Source: Nitrogeniibacter sp050293885 (GTDB lineage Bacteria; Pseudomonadota; Gammaproteobacteria; Burkholderiales; Rhodocyclaceae). Taken from it: 64,000 nucleotides of DNA. The stretch covers positions 67,772-131,771 of the forward strand of contig JBNKNO010000003.1 in NCBI GenBank assembly GCA_050293885.1. The letters are read 5' to 3'. Positions 1-8,370 of the stretch are shown piece after piece. Under the pieces are notes generated by a model. It was given only the letters and a program-made list of their open reading frames with translations, searched no databases and was not told the DNA's origin. The position numbers and the translations under genes are program-made. Position 1 is the stretch's first letter. Every line of letters starts with the position of its first letter.

Positions 1-86
1 AGCGCCGCGTCGTCACCGCCGCCGAGGTCGCTGTGGCGGACCGGGCGGGTGAAGTAGCGGCGGATGAGGTCGAACTCGGAAGGCAT
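1..86 (-). CDS. thiL: Thiamine-monophosphate kinase, N-terminal fragment
   Basis: Reading leftwards from an ATG at 84-86, the first 28 codons give MPSEFDLIRRYFTRP followed by a segment with GGGDDAAL. This matches the start of ThiL, the ATP-dependent kinase that turns thiamine monophosphate into thiamine diphosphate. The acidic GDDAA stretch is the family's Mg-ATP binding motif. The gene leaves the window at base 1, so only the amino terminus is visible. It is divergent from the NAGGN operon across a 401-bp spacer. The call rests on a short but characteristic segment. Confidence 0.75.
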   Translation of the reverse strand, partial: MPSEFDLIRRYFTRPVRHSDLGGGDDAA

Positions 87-487
87 GGCGGGGGGCTCGG
101 AGGGGATGCGTGAGCATAGCGCCGCAGCCAAAACGGCGCCAGATATGGGTTTTACGTGCGCCATGCCAAACGAATTGAAACATTCGTACAAAAATATTTT
201 GTTAAAATGCGCCTGCAATTCCTTCGCGGCGTCCGGTGGCCGGCTCGACGCGAAGTGCAGTGCGAAGCGCGCTTGGCGCGATTCATTTCGCGCCCGACGG
301 CCCTGCGCCGGCCTTGGCCGGTGTTCGACACCCGGGTGCGTCGGCGGTAGCCCGCGACGACCCGTGTCGTCTGTTTTGCAGCACTCGCAGTTCGGTACGG
401 CACACCATGTGCCGTGCGAGCGTTTTGCCTGATCGTCGATGCCGAAGGGTGTTGGCGACGAATCCGGAAATCGATCAAGGAGATGGC
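87..487. other. Divergent intergenic region thiL / NAGGN operon
   Basis: No gene is supported in these 401 bases; open frames here are short and lack ribosome binding sites. The only AT-rich island, about 170-210, holds a TTGAAA (175-180), TAAAAT (203-208) and a small inverted repeat (188-202). Promoters for both flanking genes probably lie here. From 215 to 470 the sequence is GC-rich, with nothing I can identify until the ribosome binding site at 477-482. Confidence 0.6.
188..202. promoter_or_regulatory. Inverted repeat in promoter-like AT island
   Basis: ACAAAA and TTTTGT form perfect 6-bp arms around a 3-base ATA centre. They lie in the only AT-rich patch between thiL and the NAGGN operon, beside promoter-like hexamers. 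It could be an operator for osmotic control of the operon, but no regulator is identified. Confidence 0.35.
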
Positions 488-2260
488 ATGTGCGGCATTG
501 CGGGTGAGATCAGGTTCGACGGGCAGATGCCCGATGCGCAGGCGCTCGGCTGCATGGTCGGCGCGCAGGCAAAGCGCGGGCCCGACGGCGCTGGCGTGCA
601 CATGCAACTGGGGCGTGGCTTCGGCCATCGGCGCCTCAAGATCATGGATCTTTCCGAGGCCGCCGCGCAGCCCATGTTCGACCCCGCGCTGGGCATCGGC
701 ATCGTGTTCAACGGCGCGGTCTACAACCACCCCGAACTGCATCGCGAGCTCGAAGGGCTGGGCTACACCTTCTATTCCCACGGCGACACCGAAGTGCTGC
801 TCAAGGCTTACCACGCCTGGGGGCCGGATTTCGTCAAACGTCTCAACGGCATGTTCGCCTTCGCGATCTGGGAGCGCGACAGCGGCAAGGTGCTGTTCGG
901 GCGTGACCGCCTCGGCATCAAGCCTTTCTACTACGCCGAGGTGGACGGCGGTCTGCGCTTCGCCTCCTCGTTGCCCGCACTGGTGAAGGCCGGCGGCGTC
1001 GATACCGGCATCGATCCGGTGGCGCTCAACAGCTATCTGTCGTTTCATGCCGTGGTGCCGGCGCCGTACACGCTGCTCAAAGGCGTGCGCAAGCTGCCGC
1101 CCGGCCATCTCATGGAAGTGGCCGCCGACGGCACGCGCAAGATGCATCGCTTCTGGACGCTCGAGAGCCATCGCTCGGCCGAGGACGAAGCGCGCAGTTT
1201 CGACGACTGGCGTGATCTGCTGCTCGACGAGTTGCGCGCGGCGGTCAAGCGCCGCCTGGTGGCCGATGTGCCGGTCGGCGCCTTGCTCTCCGGTGGTGTC
1301 GATTCCAGCCTCATCGTCGGCCTCATGGCCGAAGCCGGGGTCACCGACCTGCACACCTACAACGTCGGCTTCGAGGACGTGGGCGGCGAAAAGGGCAACG
1401 AGTTCGAATACGCGCAGATCGTGGCCGACGCCTTCGGCACCAATCACGAACGCATCTTCGTGCCCGAGGCCGAGCTGCTGCGCCGCCTGCCCGAGGCCAT
1501 CGAGGCCATGAACGAGCCCATGGTCAGCCACGACTGCATCGGCTTCTATCTGCTCTCCGAGGCGGTGTCGCGGCGGACCAAGGTGGTGCAGAGCGGGCAG
1601 GGCGCCGACGAAGTGTTCGGCGGCTACCATTGGTATCCCAAGCTCGACGGCAGCGCCGATCCGGTCGGCGACTATCTCGCCGCCTTCCGCGATCGCGATC
1701 ACGACGAATACCGGGCGCTGGTGCAGCCGGCCTATCACGCCCACGATTTCAGCGCCGAGTTCGTCGCCGATCACTTCGGTCAGCCGGGCGCGGACGACCC
1801 CGTCGACAAGGCGCTGCGCATCGACACCACCATCATGCTCGTCGACGACCCGGTCAAGCGTGTCGACAACATGACCATGGCCTTCGGCCTCGAAGCCCGT
1901 GTGCCCTTCCTCGATCACGAACTGGTCGAGTTCGCGGCCCGCATTCCGGCGCGCCACAAGCTCGCGCAGGGTGGCAAGGGCGTACTCAAGGAAGCCGCGC
2001 GCAAGGTCATTCCGTCGGCGGTCATCGATCGGCCCAAGGGCTACTTCCCGGTACCGGGGCTCAAGTATCTGCAAGGCTCGGTGCTCGAGACGGTGCGCGA
2101 TGCCCTGCAAGGCCGGGCGGCGCGTGAGCGCGGTTTGTTTGCCGCCGGCGAGGTTGACCGCCTGCTTGCTGATCCGGGCAAGCACATCACGCCGCTGCGC
2201 GGTTCAAAGCTTTGGCAGCTGGGGCTGTTGGAGTGGTGGCTGCAGACGCATCTTTCCTGA
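488..2260 (+). CDS. asnO: N-acetylglutaminylglutamine amidotransferase (asparagine synthase family)
   Basis: 590 residues. The N-terminus begins Met-Cys-Gly-Ile, giving the catalytic Cys2 of class II glutamine amidotransferases. The synthetase half carries the PP-loop SGGVDSS at residues 268-274. The protein resembles asparagine synthase, but the following GNAT/ATP-grasp and M42 genes are the fixed partners of the NAGGN osmolyte system. There the enzyme amidates N-acetylglutaminylglutamine using glutamine nitrogen. The start at 488 is chosen because AAGGAG lies at 477-482 and Cys2 must be exposed; a longer in-frame extension to 236 is non-coding in character. The next gene begins 11 bases downstream. 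Confidence 0.9.
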   Translation: MCGIAGEIRFDGQMPDAQALGCMVGAQAKRGPDGAGVHMQLGRGFGHRRLKIMDLSEAAAQPMFDPALGIGIVFNGAVYNHPELHRELEGLGYTFYSHGDTEVLLKAYHAWGPDFVKRLNGMFAFAIWERDSGKVLFGRDRLGIKPFYYAEVDGGLRFASSLPALVKAGGVDTGIDPVALNSYLSFHAVVPAPYTLLKGVRKLPPGHLMEVAADGTRKMHRFWTLESHRSAEDEARSFDDWRDLLLDELRAAVKRRLVADVPVGALLSGGVDSSLIVGLMAEAGVTDLHTYNVGFEDVGGEKGNEFEYAQIVADAFGTNHERIFVPEAELLRRLPEAIEAMNEPMVSHDCIGFYLLSEAVSRRTKVVQSGQGADEVFGGYHWYPKLDGSADPVGDYLAAFRDRDHDEYRALVQPAYHAHDFSAEFVADHFGQPGADDPVDKALRIDTTIMLVDDPVKRVDNMTMAFGLEARVPFLDHELVEFAARIPARHKLAQGGKGVLKEAARKVIPSAVIDRPKGYFPVPGLKYLQGSVLETVRDALQGRAARERGLFAAGEVDRLLADPGKHITPLRGSKLWQLGLLEWWLQTHLS

Positions 2261-2271
2261 GTGACGCGACC

Positions 2272-4011
2272 ATGACACGCAAGTTAGTTTCCCGTGCCCT
2301 GCGCCCCGGCAGCCAGCCGGTGCATCTGGACGAATCGCAGCCCGACATGCGCGAGATGCCCGAAAAGGTGGCCATCGATTGCGGCTGGGGGCGCATCCTG
2401 CCGGCGCAGACCTACGAGACCCCGACGGACATCGCCAAGGCCTTGCTCGAAGAGCGCCCCGGCGAGCGTGACATCGCGTTCTATGTGCTGCGCCCGCATC
2501 TGGTGGTCGCCTACGCGCCGCAGCAACTGTTTCTCGATCCCTCCGAGTCCTACCGACGCTATCTGGGTGACTACCACCCGCAAAGCGCCTCCCGGCGGGG
2601 GTTCACCGTGCGCCGTTTGCGCACCCGCAGCGACGTGGCCGCCATCAATGCCTTGTACCGCGGGCGCAAGATGGTGCCGGTCGATACCCGCCGCGCGTGG
2701 CGCGACCGGGCCTCGCGCCAGACCACCTGGGCGATTGCCGAGGATCGCAGCACGGGCGAGATCATCGGCGTTGCGCTCGGCGTCGATCATGTCGAAGCCT
2801 TCAACGACCCCCAGCACGGCAGCAGCCTGTGGTCGCTCGCCGTCGCGCCGCAGGCGACCCACCCGGGGGTGGGCGAATCGCTGGTGCGTTATCTGCTCGA
2901 ACACTTTCAGGCGCGCGGCCGGGCGTGGATGGACGTGTCGGTGCTGCATGACAACGAGCACGCCATTTCGCTCTATGACAAGCTCGGTTTTCAGCGCGTG
3001 CAGGTGTTTGCGGTGAAGCGTCGCAATGCCATCAACGAACCCCTGTTCACCCAGCCGGTGGACGACGAGACCGACCTCAATCCGTATGCCCGATTGCTGA
3101 CCACCGAGGCGCGCAAGCGCGGCATCCATGTCAGCGTGATCGACGCCGCAGCCGGTTATTTCAGGCTCGAAATGGGCGGGCGCAGCATCATCTGCCGCGA
3201 GTCCCTCACCGAACTCACCAACGCCATCGCCATGAGCCGCTGCCAGGACAAGCGCGTCACCCTGCGGCTGCTCAAGGAAGCCGGGCTCAAAGTCCCCTTG
3301 CAGCGCCTCGCCGACGGCAGCGCCGACGATGCGGCCTTCATGGCCGAGTGCGGCGCCGTGGTGGTCAAGCCGGTCGAAGGCGAGCAGGGCAAGGGCATCA
3401 GCGTGAACATCACGGACGCGACGGAAATGGCCGAGGCGGTCGAACGCGCCCGCGGCTATTGCGACCGGGTGCTGATCGAGCAGTTTTGTGCGGGTGAGGA
3501 TTTGCGCGTGGTGGTGATCGACTATCGCGTGGTTGCCGCGGCCGTGCGCCGGCCGGCCTCGGTCGTCGGTGATGGCGCCAGCACCATCGAGGCGCTCATC
3601 AAGAAGCAGAGCCGGCGCCGGCAGGCCGCCACGGGTGGCGAATCGACCATTCCGCTCGACGATGAAACCCGTCGTTGCGTGGGCATGCGCGGCTACGCGC
3701 TCGATGATGTGCTGCCCCACGACGAGCGGCTGGTGGTGCGCAATACCGCCAATCTGCACACCGGCGGCACGATTCACGATGTCACGGATGCGTTGCATCC
3801 CGAGCTGCGCGCCGCCGCCGAAGACGCCGCCCGCGTGCTCGACATCCCCGTGACCGGACTCGACTTCATCGTGCCCGACCCGGCGGACGACGCCTATGTG
3901 ATCATCGAAGCAAACGAGCGTCCCGGCCTCGCCAATCACGAACCCCAACCCACGGCAGAGCGCTTCATCGACCTGCTGTTCCCAAGAACACGACATAACG
4001 ACGAATCATAG
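2272..4011 (+). CDS. ngg: N-acetylglutaminylglutamine synthetase (GNAT + ATP-grasp)
   Basis: 579 residues. An N-terminal GNAT acetyltransferase fold (about 100-250, with a SLAVAPQATHPGVGESLVRY-type acetyl-CoA loop) precedes a C-terminal ATP-grasp ligase (about 310-570) with VVVKPVEGEQGKGISV and an acidic metal site ending in VIIEANERPG. Together these would acetylate and ligate glutamine units into N-acetylglutaminylglutamine, the precursor of the osmoprotectant amide made by the upstream amidotransferase. The ATG at 2272 is taken rather than the upstream in-frame ATG at 2212, which lies inside the previous gene. The stop codon region overlaps the ribosome binding site of the next gene, so the three genes form an operon. 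Confidence 0.88.
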   Translation: MTRKLVSRALRPGSQPVHLDESQPDMREMPEKVAIDCGWGRILPAQTYETPTDIAKALLEERPGERDIAFYVLRPHLVVAYAPQQLFLDPSESYRRYLGDYHPQSASRRGFTVRRLRTRSDVAAINALYRGRKMVPVDTRRAWRDRASRQTTWAIAEDRSTGEIIGVALGVDHVEAFNDPQHGSSLWSLAVAPQATHPGVGESLVRYLLEHFQARGRAWMDVSVLHDNEHAISLYDKLGFQRVQVFAVKRRNAINEPLFTQPVDDETDLNPYARLLTTEARKRGIHVSVIDAAAGYFRLEMGGRSIICRESLTELTNAIAMSRCQDKRVTLRLLKEAGLKVPLQRLADGSADDAAFMAECGAVVVKPVEGEQGKGISVNITDATEMAEAVERARGYCDRVLIEQFCAGEDLRVVVIDYRVVAAAVRRPASVVGDGASTIEALIKKQSRRRQAATGGESTIPLDDETRRCVGMRGYALDDVLPHDERLVVRNTANLHTGGTIHDVTDALHPELRAAAEDAARVLDIPVTGLDFIVPDPADDAYVIIEANERPGLANHEPQPTAERFIDLLFPRTRHNDES

Positions 4012-4022
4012 GAGCGCGGCAC

Positions 4023-5216
4023 ATGGCCAAGTTCGAACTCGATTTCGACTACCTTGAAGAAACGCTGTTGCAGTTGCTGGCCATCCCCAGCCCCGTCGGC
4101 CTCACCGACGCCGTGGCCCGCTACACGGCCAACCAGCTCGAGCACATGGGCATCCCCTTCGAGATGACCCGCCGCGGCGCCATCCGCGCCACGCTCAAGG
4201 GCAAGCAGCCGCGTCCGGCGCGCGCCATCGTCGCTCACCTCGACACCCTCGGCGCCATGGTGCGCGCACTCAAGCCCAACGGCCGCCTCGCCATCGTCCC
4301 CATCGGCCACTGGTCGTCGCGCTTTGCCGAAGGCTGTCGGCTCACCGTGTTCAACGACAAGAAGCAGGTGCGTGGTACCTGCCTGCCGCTCAAGACCTCC
4401 GGCCACGCCTTCGGTCACGAAATCGACAACCAGCCCAGCACCTGGGATGACGTCGAAGTGCGCGTCGACGTCTCCGCGCGCAACATCATGGACCTCGAAG
4501 CCGCCGGCTTCCGCGTCGGCGACTTCATCGCCTTCGACCCCAACACCGAAATCTGCCCGAGCGGCTACATCACCTCGCGCTATCTCGACGACAAGGCCGC
4601 CGTCGCCGCGCTGCTCACCGCCTGCAAGGCCGTGCAGGACGGCAAGCTCGTGCCGCCGGTCGACGTGCATCCGCTATTTACCATCACCGAAGAAGTCGGC
4701 TCCGGCGCCTCCGCCGCGCTGCACGGCGACATCGCCGAAATGGTCAGCATGGACATCGCCATCGGCGCCCCCGGGCAGAACACCGACGAACACGCCGTCA
4801 CCATCTGCATGCAGGACATGAGCGGCCCCTTCGACTACCACCTCACGCGCAAGCTCATCGGCATTGCCGAGAAGTACAACATCTCGCACCGCCGCGACGT
4901 GTTCCGCTTCTATCGCAGCGACAGCGCCGCCGCCGTCGAAGCCGGCAACGACATCCGCACCGCGCTCATCGGCTTTGGCGCCGATGCCTCCCATGCCTAC
5001 GAACGCACCCATCGCTCGGCGCTGGTGGCGCTCGCCCGGCTCACCACCCACTACCTCATGAGCAAACCGGTCGCCGCCCGCGACGAACGCAAGATGGCCT
5101 CCATCGACGGCTTCACCGAACAGCTCACCCCCGACGAAATGGTCGTGCCCAACACCCCGCTGCCGGTGCCGCACGACTTCATGGAAGAGCTGCTGGGCAC
5201 GCCGAAGAAGAAATAG
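4023..5216 (+). CDS. M42-family metallopeptidase of the NAGGN osmoprotectant system
   Basis: 397 residues with the co-catalytic metal ligands of M42/M20 aminopeptidases: AHLDT for His and Asp, YLDDKAAV for the bridging Asp, TITEEVGSG for the paired Glu, and a late His in ASHAYERTH. It is the third gene of the NAGGN set, 11 bases after the synthetase, with AGGAG at 4010-4014. The likely role is turnover of the dipeptide osmolyte or of related glutamine peptides. The exact substrate is inferred from context, not seen in the sequence. Confidence 0.85.
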   Translation: MAKFELDFDYLEETLLQLLAIPSPVGLTDAVARYTANQLEHMGIPFEMTRRGAIRATLKGKQPRPARAIVAHLDTLGAMVRALKPNGRLAIVPIGHWSSRFAEGCRLTVFNDKKQVRGTCLPLKTSGHAFGHEIDNQPSTWDDVEVRVDVSARNIMDLEAAGFRVGDFIAFDPNTEICPSGYITSRYLDDKAAVAALLTACKAVQDGKLVPPVDVHPLFTITEEVGSGASAALHGDIAEMVSMDIAIGAPGQNTDEHAVTICMQDMSGPFDYHLTRKLIGIAEKYNISHRRDVFRFYRSDSAAAVEAGNDIRTALIGFGADASHAYERTHRSALVALARLTTHYLMSKPVAARDERKMASIDGFTEQLTPDEMVVPNTPLPVPHDFMEELLGTPKKK

Positions 5217-5473
5217 GCCAACGGCGACTCATCGCTTGGCGCGTGGCGGAGAATACTGGCGGCGATCTCACCGGAAATCCGTTACCCTTGGTCGATTCCG
5301 TGGGTGCCGGCGGGATCGCATGCACCTTCGTCGTGTGTCGTCCCAAGTCGGCGCGGCTGTATTCGACCAAGCGGTTGTGCCCCATTCCGGCGTGTTGACC
5401 ACTGCAGTCGATCGCGCAGCAGGTGCTCGAAATCGGTAACTCTCCCAGCGGCACGACCGCCCCCCTGTTCGCC

Positions 5474-6328
5474 ATGCCCAGCCCCTTCGATACCGGGCCG
5501 GGCACCGTGCTCATGCTCGAAGCGCCCGATGCCAACGTCGGCCAGCTGCGCGCGCAACTGCTCGACGAGAGCTACGCCAAGCCCTTCGTCATCGACGACG
5601 GCGAACGCCGCCATCTGCATTTCAACCTGCGCCTGACCCAGAGCGTGATGCGCAATGGCGCGCCCAACGCGCTCGACGTGCGCTACACCCAGAAAATGAT
5701 GGCTTTCCTGCTGTTCGCGCCACGCCCGCGGCACATCGTCATGATCGGCTTGGGCGGCGGGTCGTTGCTCAAGTTCTGCCATCATCGCCTGCCCGCCACA
5801 CNNNNNNNNNNNNNNNNNNNNNNNNNNNNNNNNNNNNNCCTGCGCGAGGCCTTCCACATCCCGCCCGACGGGCCGAATCTGCGCATCGTCCATGCCGACG
5901 GTGCCGACTACCTCGCCGACCCCGCGCATGGCATGAACGTGTTGCTGGTCGATGCGTTCGATGGCGTCGGCCTGGCCCCCTCGCTGGCCAATCGGCTGTT
6001 TCTCGACGTGGCTCACGCGCGCCTCGGCGGCAACGGGGTGCTGGTCATGAACCTCGCTGGCGACCGCGATCGCTATGCGCCGGTAGTTGAAGAGGCGCTG
6101 GAGGTGTTCGACCAGCAGGTGATCGTGGTGCCGGTGCGCGAGGACGACAACCACCTCCTCATCGCCTTCGCCGATGCGCGCTTCGAACCGCGCTGGCGCG
6201 CGCTGCACAAACAGGCCAAGGCGCTGCGCAGCAAGTACGGTCTCGACTTTCCTGCGTTTGCGGAAAAGATCGAGCGCGCCGCCAAACAGGGTCTGGCGAC
6301 GCAATCGCGGTTTCGGCAGCGCTGGTGA
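5474..6328 (+). CDS. Spermidine-synthase-like methyltransferase-fold protein
   Basis: About 284 residues if started at the ATG at 5474; an in-frame GTG at 5423 would add 17. Neither has a convincing ribosome binding site. The Rossmann core shows IVMIGLGGGSLLKF (glycine-rich nucleotide loop) and, later, IVHADGADYLADPAHGMNVLLVDAFDGVG, typical of the spermidine/spermine synthase superfamily. An N run at 5802-5838 hides 13 residues, exactly where the acidic ribose-binding loop is expected. Frame is kept across it. Many such bacterial proteins are not proven polyamine synthases, so the substrate is left open. Confidence 0.75.
   Translation: MPSPFDTGPGTVLMLEAPDANVGQLRAQLLDESYAKPFVIDDGERRHLHFNLRLTQSVMRNGAPNALDVRYTQKMMAFLLFAPRPRHIVMIGLGGGSLLKFCHHRLPATXXXXXXXXXXXXXLREAFHIPPDGPNLRIVHADGADYLADPAHGMNVLLVDAFDGVGLAPSLANRLFLDVAHARLGGNGVLVMNLAGDRDRYAPVVEEALEVFDQQVIVVPVREDDNHLLIAFADARFEPRWRALHKQAKALRSKYGLDFPAFAEKIERAAKQGLATQSRFRQRW
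5802..5838. other. Assembly gap, 37 N, inside the spermidine-synthase-like gene
   Basis: A run of 37 undetermined bases. The reading frame and family similarity continue on the far side without a shift, so 37 is close to, or equals, the real length. Confidence 0.95.
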
Positions 6329-6448
6329 CGTCTCGCATGGCGCGCGCCCGGTGAGTCGCAACATCTCGAAGCAGCTTGATCTTGCCAACGGCGCTTCTGC
6401 GCAGTAGCTTCGATGCGCACGGCATTGATCGCCGCAGGAGCGCAGACG

Positions 6449-7432
6449 ATGAGCAAGTCGATTCGCATCACGGCGGCCGTTTCTTTGGTCTTCGCCACCC
6501 TGGCATGGCAGCCGGCCCGCGCGCAGACGGCAACGCCGGCGGTCGCCACCGATTTCGCGGCCAGCTATTCCTTGCTGGATCTGGGGCCGCCACCCGGCGT
6601 GACCGGTCCGCGCGGCGGCGTGGCGTTTCTTGCAGGCAAGCCCGATACGCTGCTCATCGGCGGCGGCGCCAACGGTCCGTCGGGCACCATCTATGCCATC
6701 GATTTGCTACGCGACGGCGAGGGTCACATCACCGGTTTTGACGGTACCAGCAGCGTGTTTTCGTCGGCGCCGGAGATCGACGGTGGCTTGGCCTTCGGTC
6801 CGGGTGGCGTGCTGTTCTATACCGGGTACAACGAGAACCTGCTTGGCCAGATCAAGCCGGGCAGCAGCGCGCCGGACAAGGTCATCAGCCTCGGGCCGCT
6901 CGGGGTGGATCGTTCGGTGGGCACGCTCGGTTTCGTGCCGGCGGGATTTGCCGGCGCGGGTGAAATCCGCTTGATGAGTTACAACACGAGCAGTTTCTAT
7001 ACCGCGAGCCTGACGCCGGACGGCAGCGGCACCTACGATATCGGCAATATCGTCAAGCAAACCACCCTGCCTGGCTCGGGGCCCGAAGGGTTGGTCTATG
7101 TGCCGACGGGTTCTCCGCTATTCGCCGGTCCGACGGTGCTGATTTCTGAATTCGGCCGCAGCGAAGTGAGCGCCTACGACCTCGACCCCCAGGGCATTCC
7201 GCTGTTCGACTCGCGACGCACGTTCGTGAGCGGGCTCTCCGGTGCGGAAGGTGGCGCCATCGACCCGGTCTCGGGAGATTTCATCTTTTCGACCTTCGGC
7301 ACCGCCAATCAGGTCATCGTCGTCGGCGGATTTCTGGCGCCGGTGCCGGAGCCGGCGCACTGGCTGATGCTGACGCTCGGGCTTGCCGTGCTCGGTATCG
7401 GATTGCAGCGCCGCCCGCTGCGGGTACGCTAG
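6449..7432 (+). CDS. PEP-CTERM sorting domain protein
   Basis: 327 residues. It has a Sec signal peptide (about 1-26, ending PARAQ) and a C-terminal PEP-CTERM tripartite signal: VPEPAHW, a hydrophobic segment LMLTLGLAVLGIGL, then basic QRRPLRVR. Exosortase/EpsH systems cleave and sort such proteins to the cell surface or extracellular matrix. The body is rich in Gly, Ser and short beta repeats and resembles a beta-propeller-like exported protein, but no enzyme motif is seen. The start at 6449 has AGGAG at 6436-6440. An upstream in-frame ATG at 6413 would spoil the signal peptide. Confidence 0.85.
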   Translation: MSKSIRITAAVSLVFATLAWQPARAQTATPAVATDFAASYSLLDLGPPPGVTGPRGGVAFLAGKPDTLLIGGGANGPSGTIYAIDLLRDGEGHITGFDGTSSVFSSAPEIDGGLAFGPGGVLFYTGYNENLLGQIKPGSSAPDKVISLGPLGVDRSVGTLGFVPAGFAGAGEIRLMSYNTSSFYTASLTPDGSGTYDIGNIVKQTTLPGSGPEGLVYVPTGSPLFAGPTVLISEFGRSEVSAYDLDPQGIPLFDSRRTFVSGLSGAEGGAIDPVSGDFIFSTFGTANQVIVVGGFLAPVPEPAHWLMLTLGLAVLGIGLQRRPLRVR

Positions 7433-7613
7433 CGCTGTTCATGCGTGGCGGCGGCATGCGTTCTTAAAACGAGTGTGAAATCCGGCGCTCGTTGCACTTG
7501 CGGTGGCGCCCTATTCGGACGAGACTTCTCCATGGCAGCCAACGAACCGATGGCGCCAAGGAGATTGGCTGCACTGCTTCGGCAGGCGCATCTCGACGAG
7601 CGGCAGATACGCG

Positions 7614-8012
7614 ATGAAACCGAAAATATTCGACCTGTACGGCGCAAACACATCGAATGGTGCGGAACTGGCGGCCAGCATCGGCGAGGTGCTCAATGTT
7701 CAGTTCGCGCGCTGTGAAAGCGATTTCCGCGGGGAGTGCTGGTTCGGGCGTGTGGGTGTTTCCGGTGAAATCTCGATCGTCGACAATGATCTCGATGGTG
7801 ATCTGCAATACGAAGAGCATGCCGAGTTCGACACCATCGTCGAGCTCGACGACTGCGCGGAACTGAACCTGGCGCCGATGTCGCTGGACGGAGTTTGTGG
7901 CTTGACCTTTCTCGAGCGAACCGAGGTCAAGAAGAACGGACGCATGTGCATCTATGCTTCCGTCGATGGCGTGCTGGCGCTAAAGAAAGAAATCGTCGTT
8001 TCCCGGGATTAG
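7614..8012 (+). CDS. Hypothetical acidic protein
   Basis: 132 residues, not recognised. It starts MKPKIFDLYG and is acidic in its middle (IVDNDLDGDLQYEEHAEFD). It has no signal peptide or membrane segment and looks like a small cytosolic alpha/beta protein. An upstream in-frame extension to 7503 is possible but has poor codon character. A 7-bp hairpin (GGGATTA/TAATCCC, 8005-8027) spans the stop codon and may end transcription. Neighbouring genes give no functional clue. Confidence 0.6.
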   Translation: MKPKIFDLYGANTSNGAELAASIGEVLNVQFARCESDFRGECWFGRVGVSGEISIVDNDLDGDLQYEEHAEFDTIVELDDCAELNLAPMSLDGVCGLTFLERTEVKKNGRMCIYASVDGVLALKKEIVVSRD

Positions 8013-8370
8013 ACGCCAGGTAATCCCCGGCGACAGCCCGACCCGCGCCGGGTTTGGGCGAAGGCCGTCCGCCCGGGTCGAAGCGCGCACCGCCCATCCG
8101 ATGGCGTTCGTCTGTCTCGAACGGGCGCATTTTTCCTGAATTCGCTGAACACGCGCCCCGCTTCGCGCTCCCGCGCGGCTGTGCTTGCAAATACCCTATT
8201 CGGTTTTCTCGTATTCTGGAATGGCCCTCAGGATGGGCGAGCAACGTCCGTTAACAACACAGTGGGGGTGATTTCGCTGACGCCAAACGGACGCAGTGAC
8301 GTCGATCACCGGGGCCGTGTCTGGCCACTGTTCACCCTCAACTCATGCACAACACCAGTGAGGGGGAGTC
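8013..8370 (+). other. Intergenic region before delta-carbonic anhydrase
   Basis: No gene is supported in these 358 bases. It begins with the end of a hairpin spanning the previous stop codon and a second GC hairpin at 8036-8059 (arms GCCC..CCCG and CGGG..GGGC). A TTGCAA (8185-8190) followed by TATTCT (8212-8217) is spaced too widely for a confident promoter. The ribosome binding site of the next gene lies at 8362-8368. Confidence 0.5.

Noticed and set aside
152..2185. 677-codon open frame on the minus strand opposite the NAGGN amidotransferase
   Set aside because: It lies antisense to a gene with clear motifs and shows only Ala/Arg/His-rich sequence, a by-product of high GC.
6329..6448. Possible sigma-54 promoter before the first PEP-CTERM gene
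   Set aside because: GG dinucleotides were checked, but none has GC at the required ten-base spacing with a TGGCAC-like context.
8185..8217. TTGCAA and TATTCT as a promoter for delta-carbonic anhydrase
   Set aside because: The spacing is 21 bases, too wide for a normal sigma-70 promoter.
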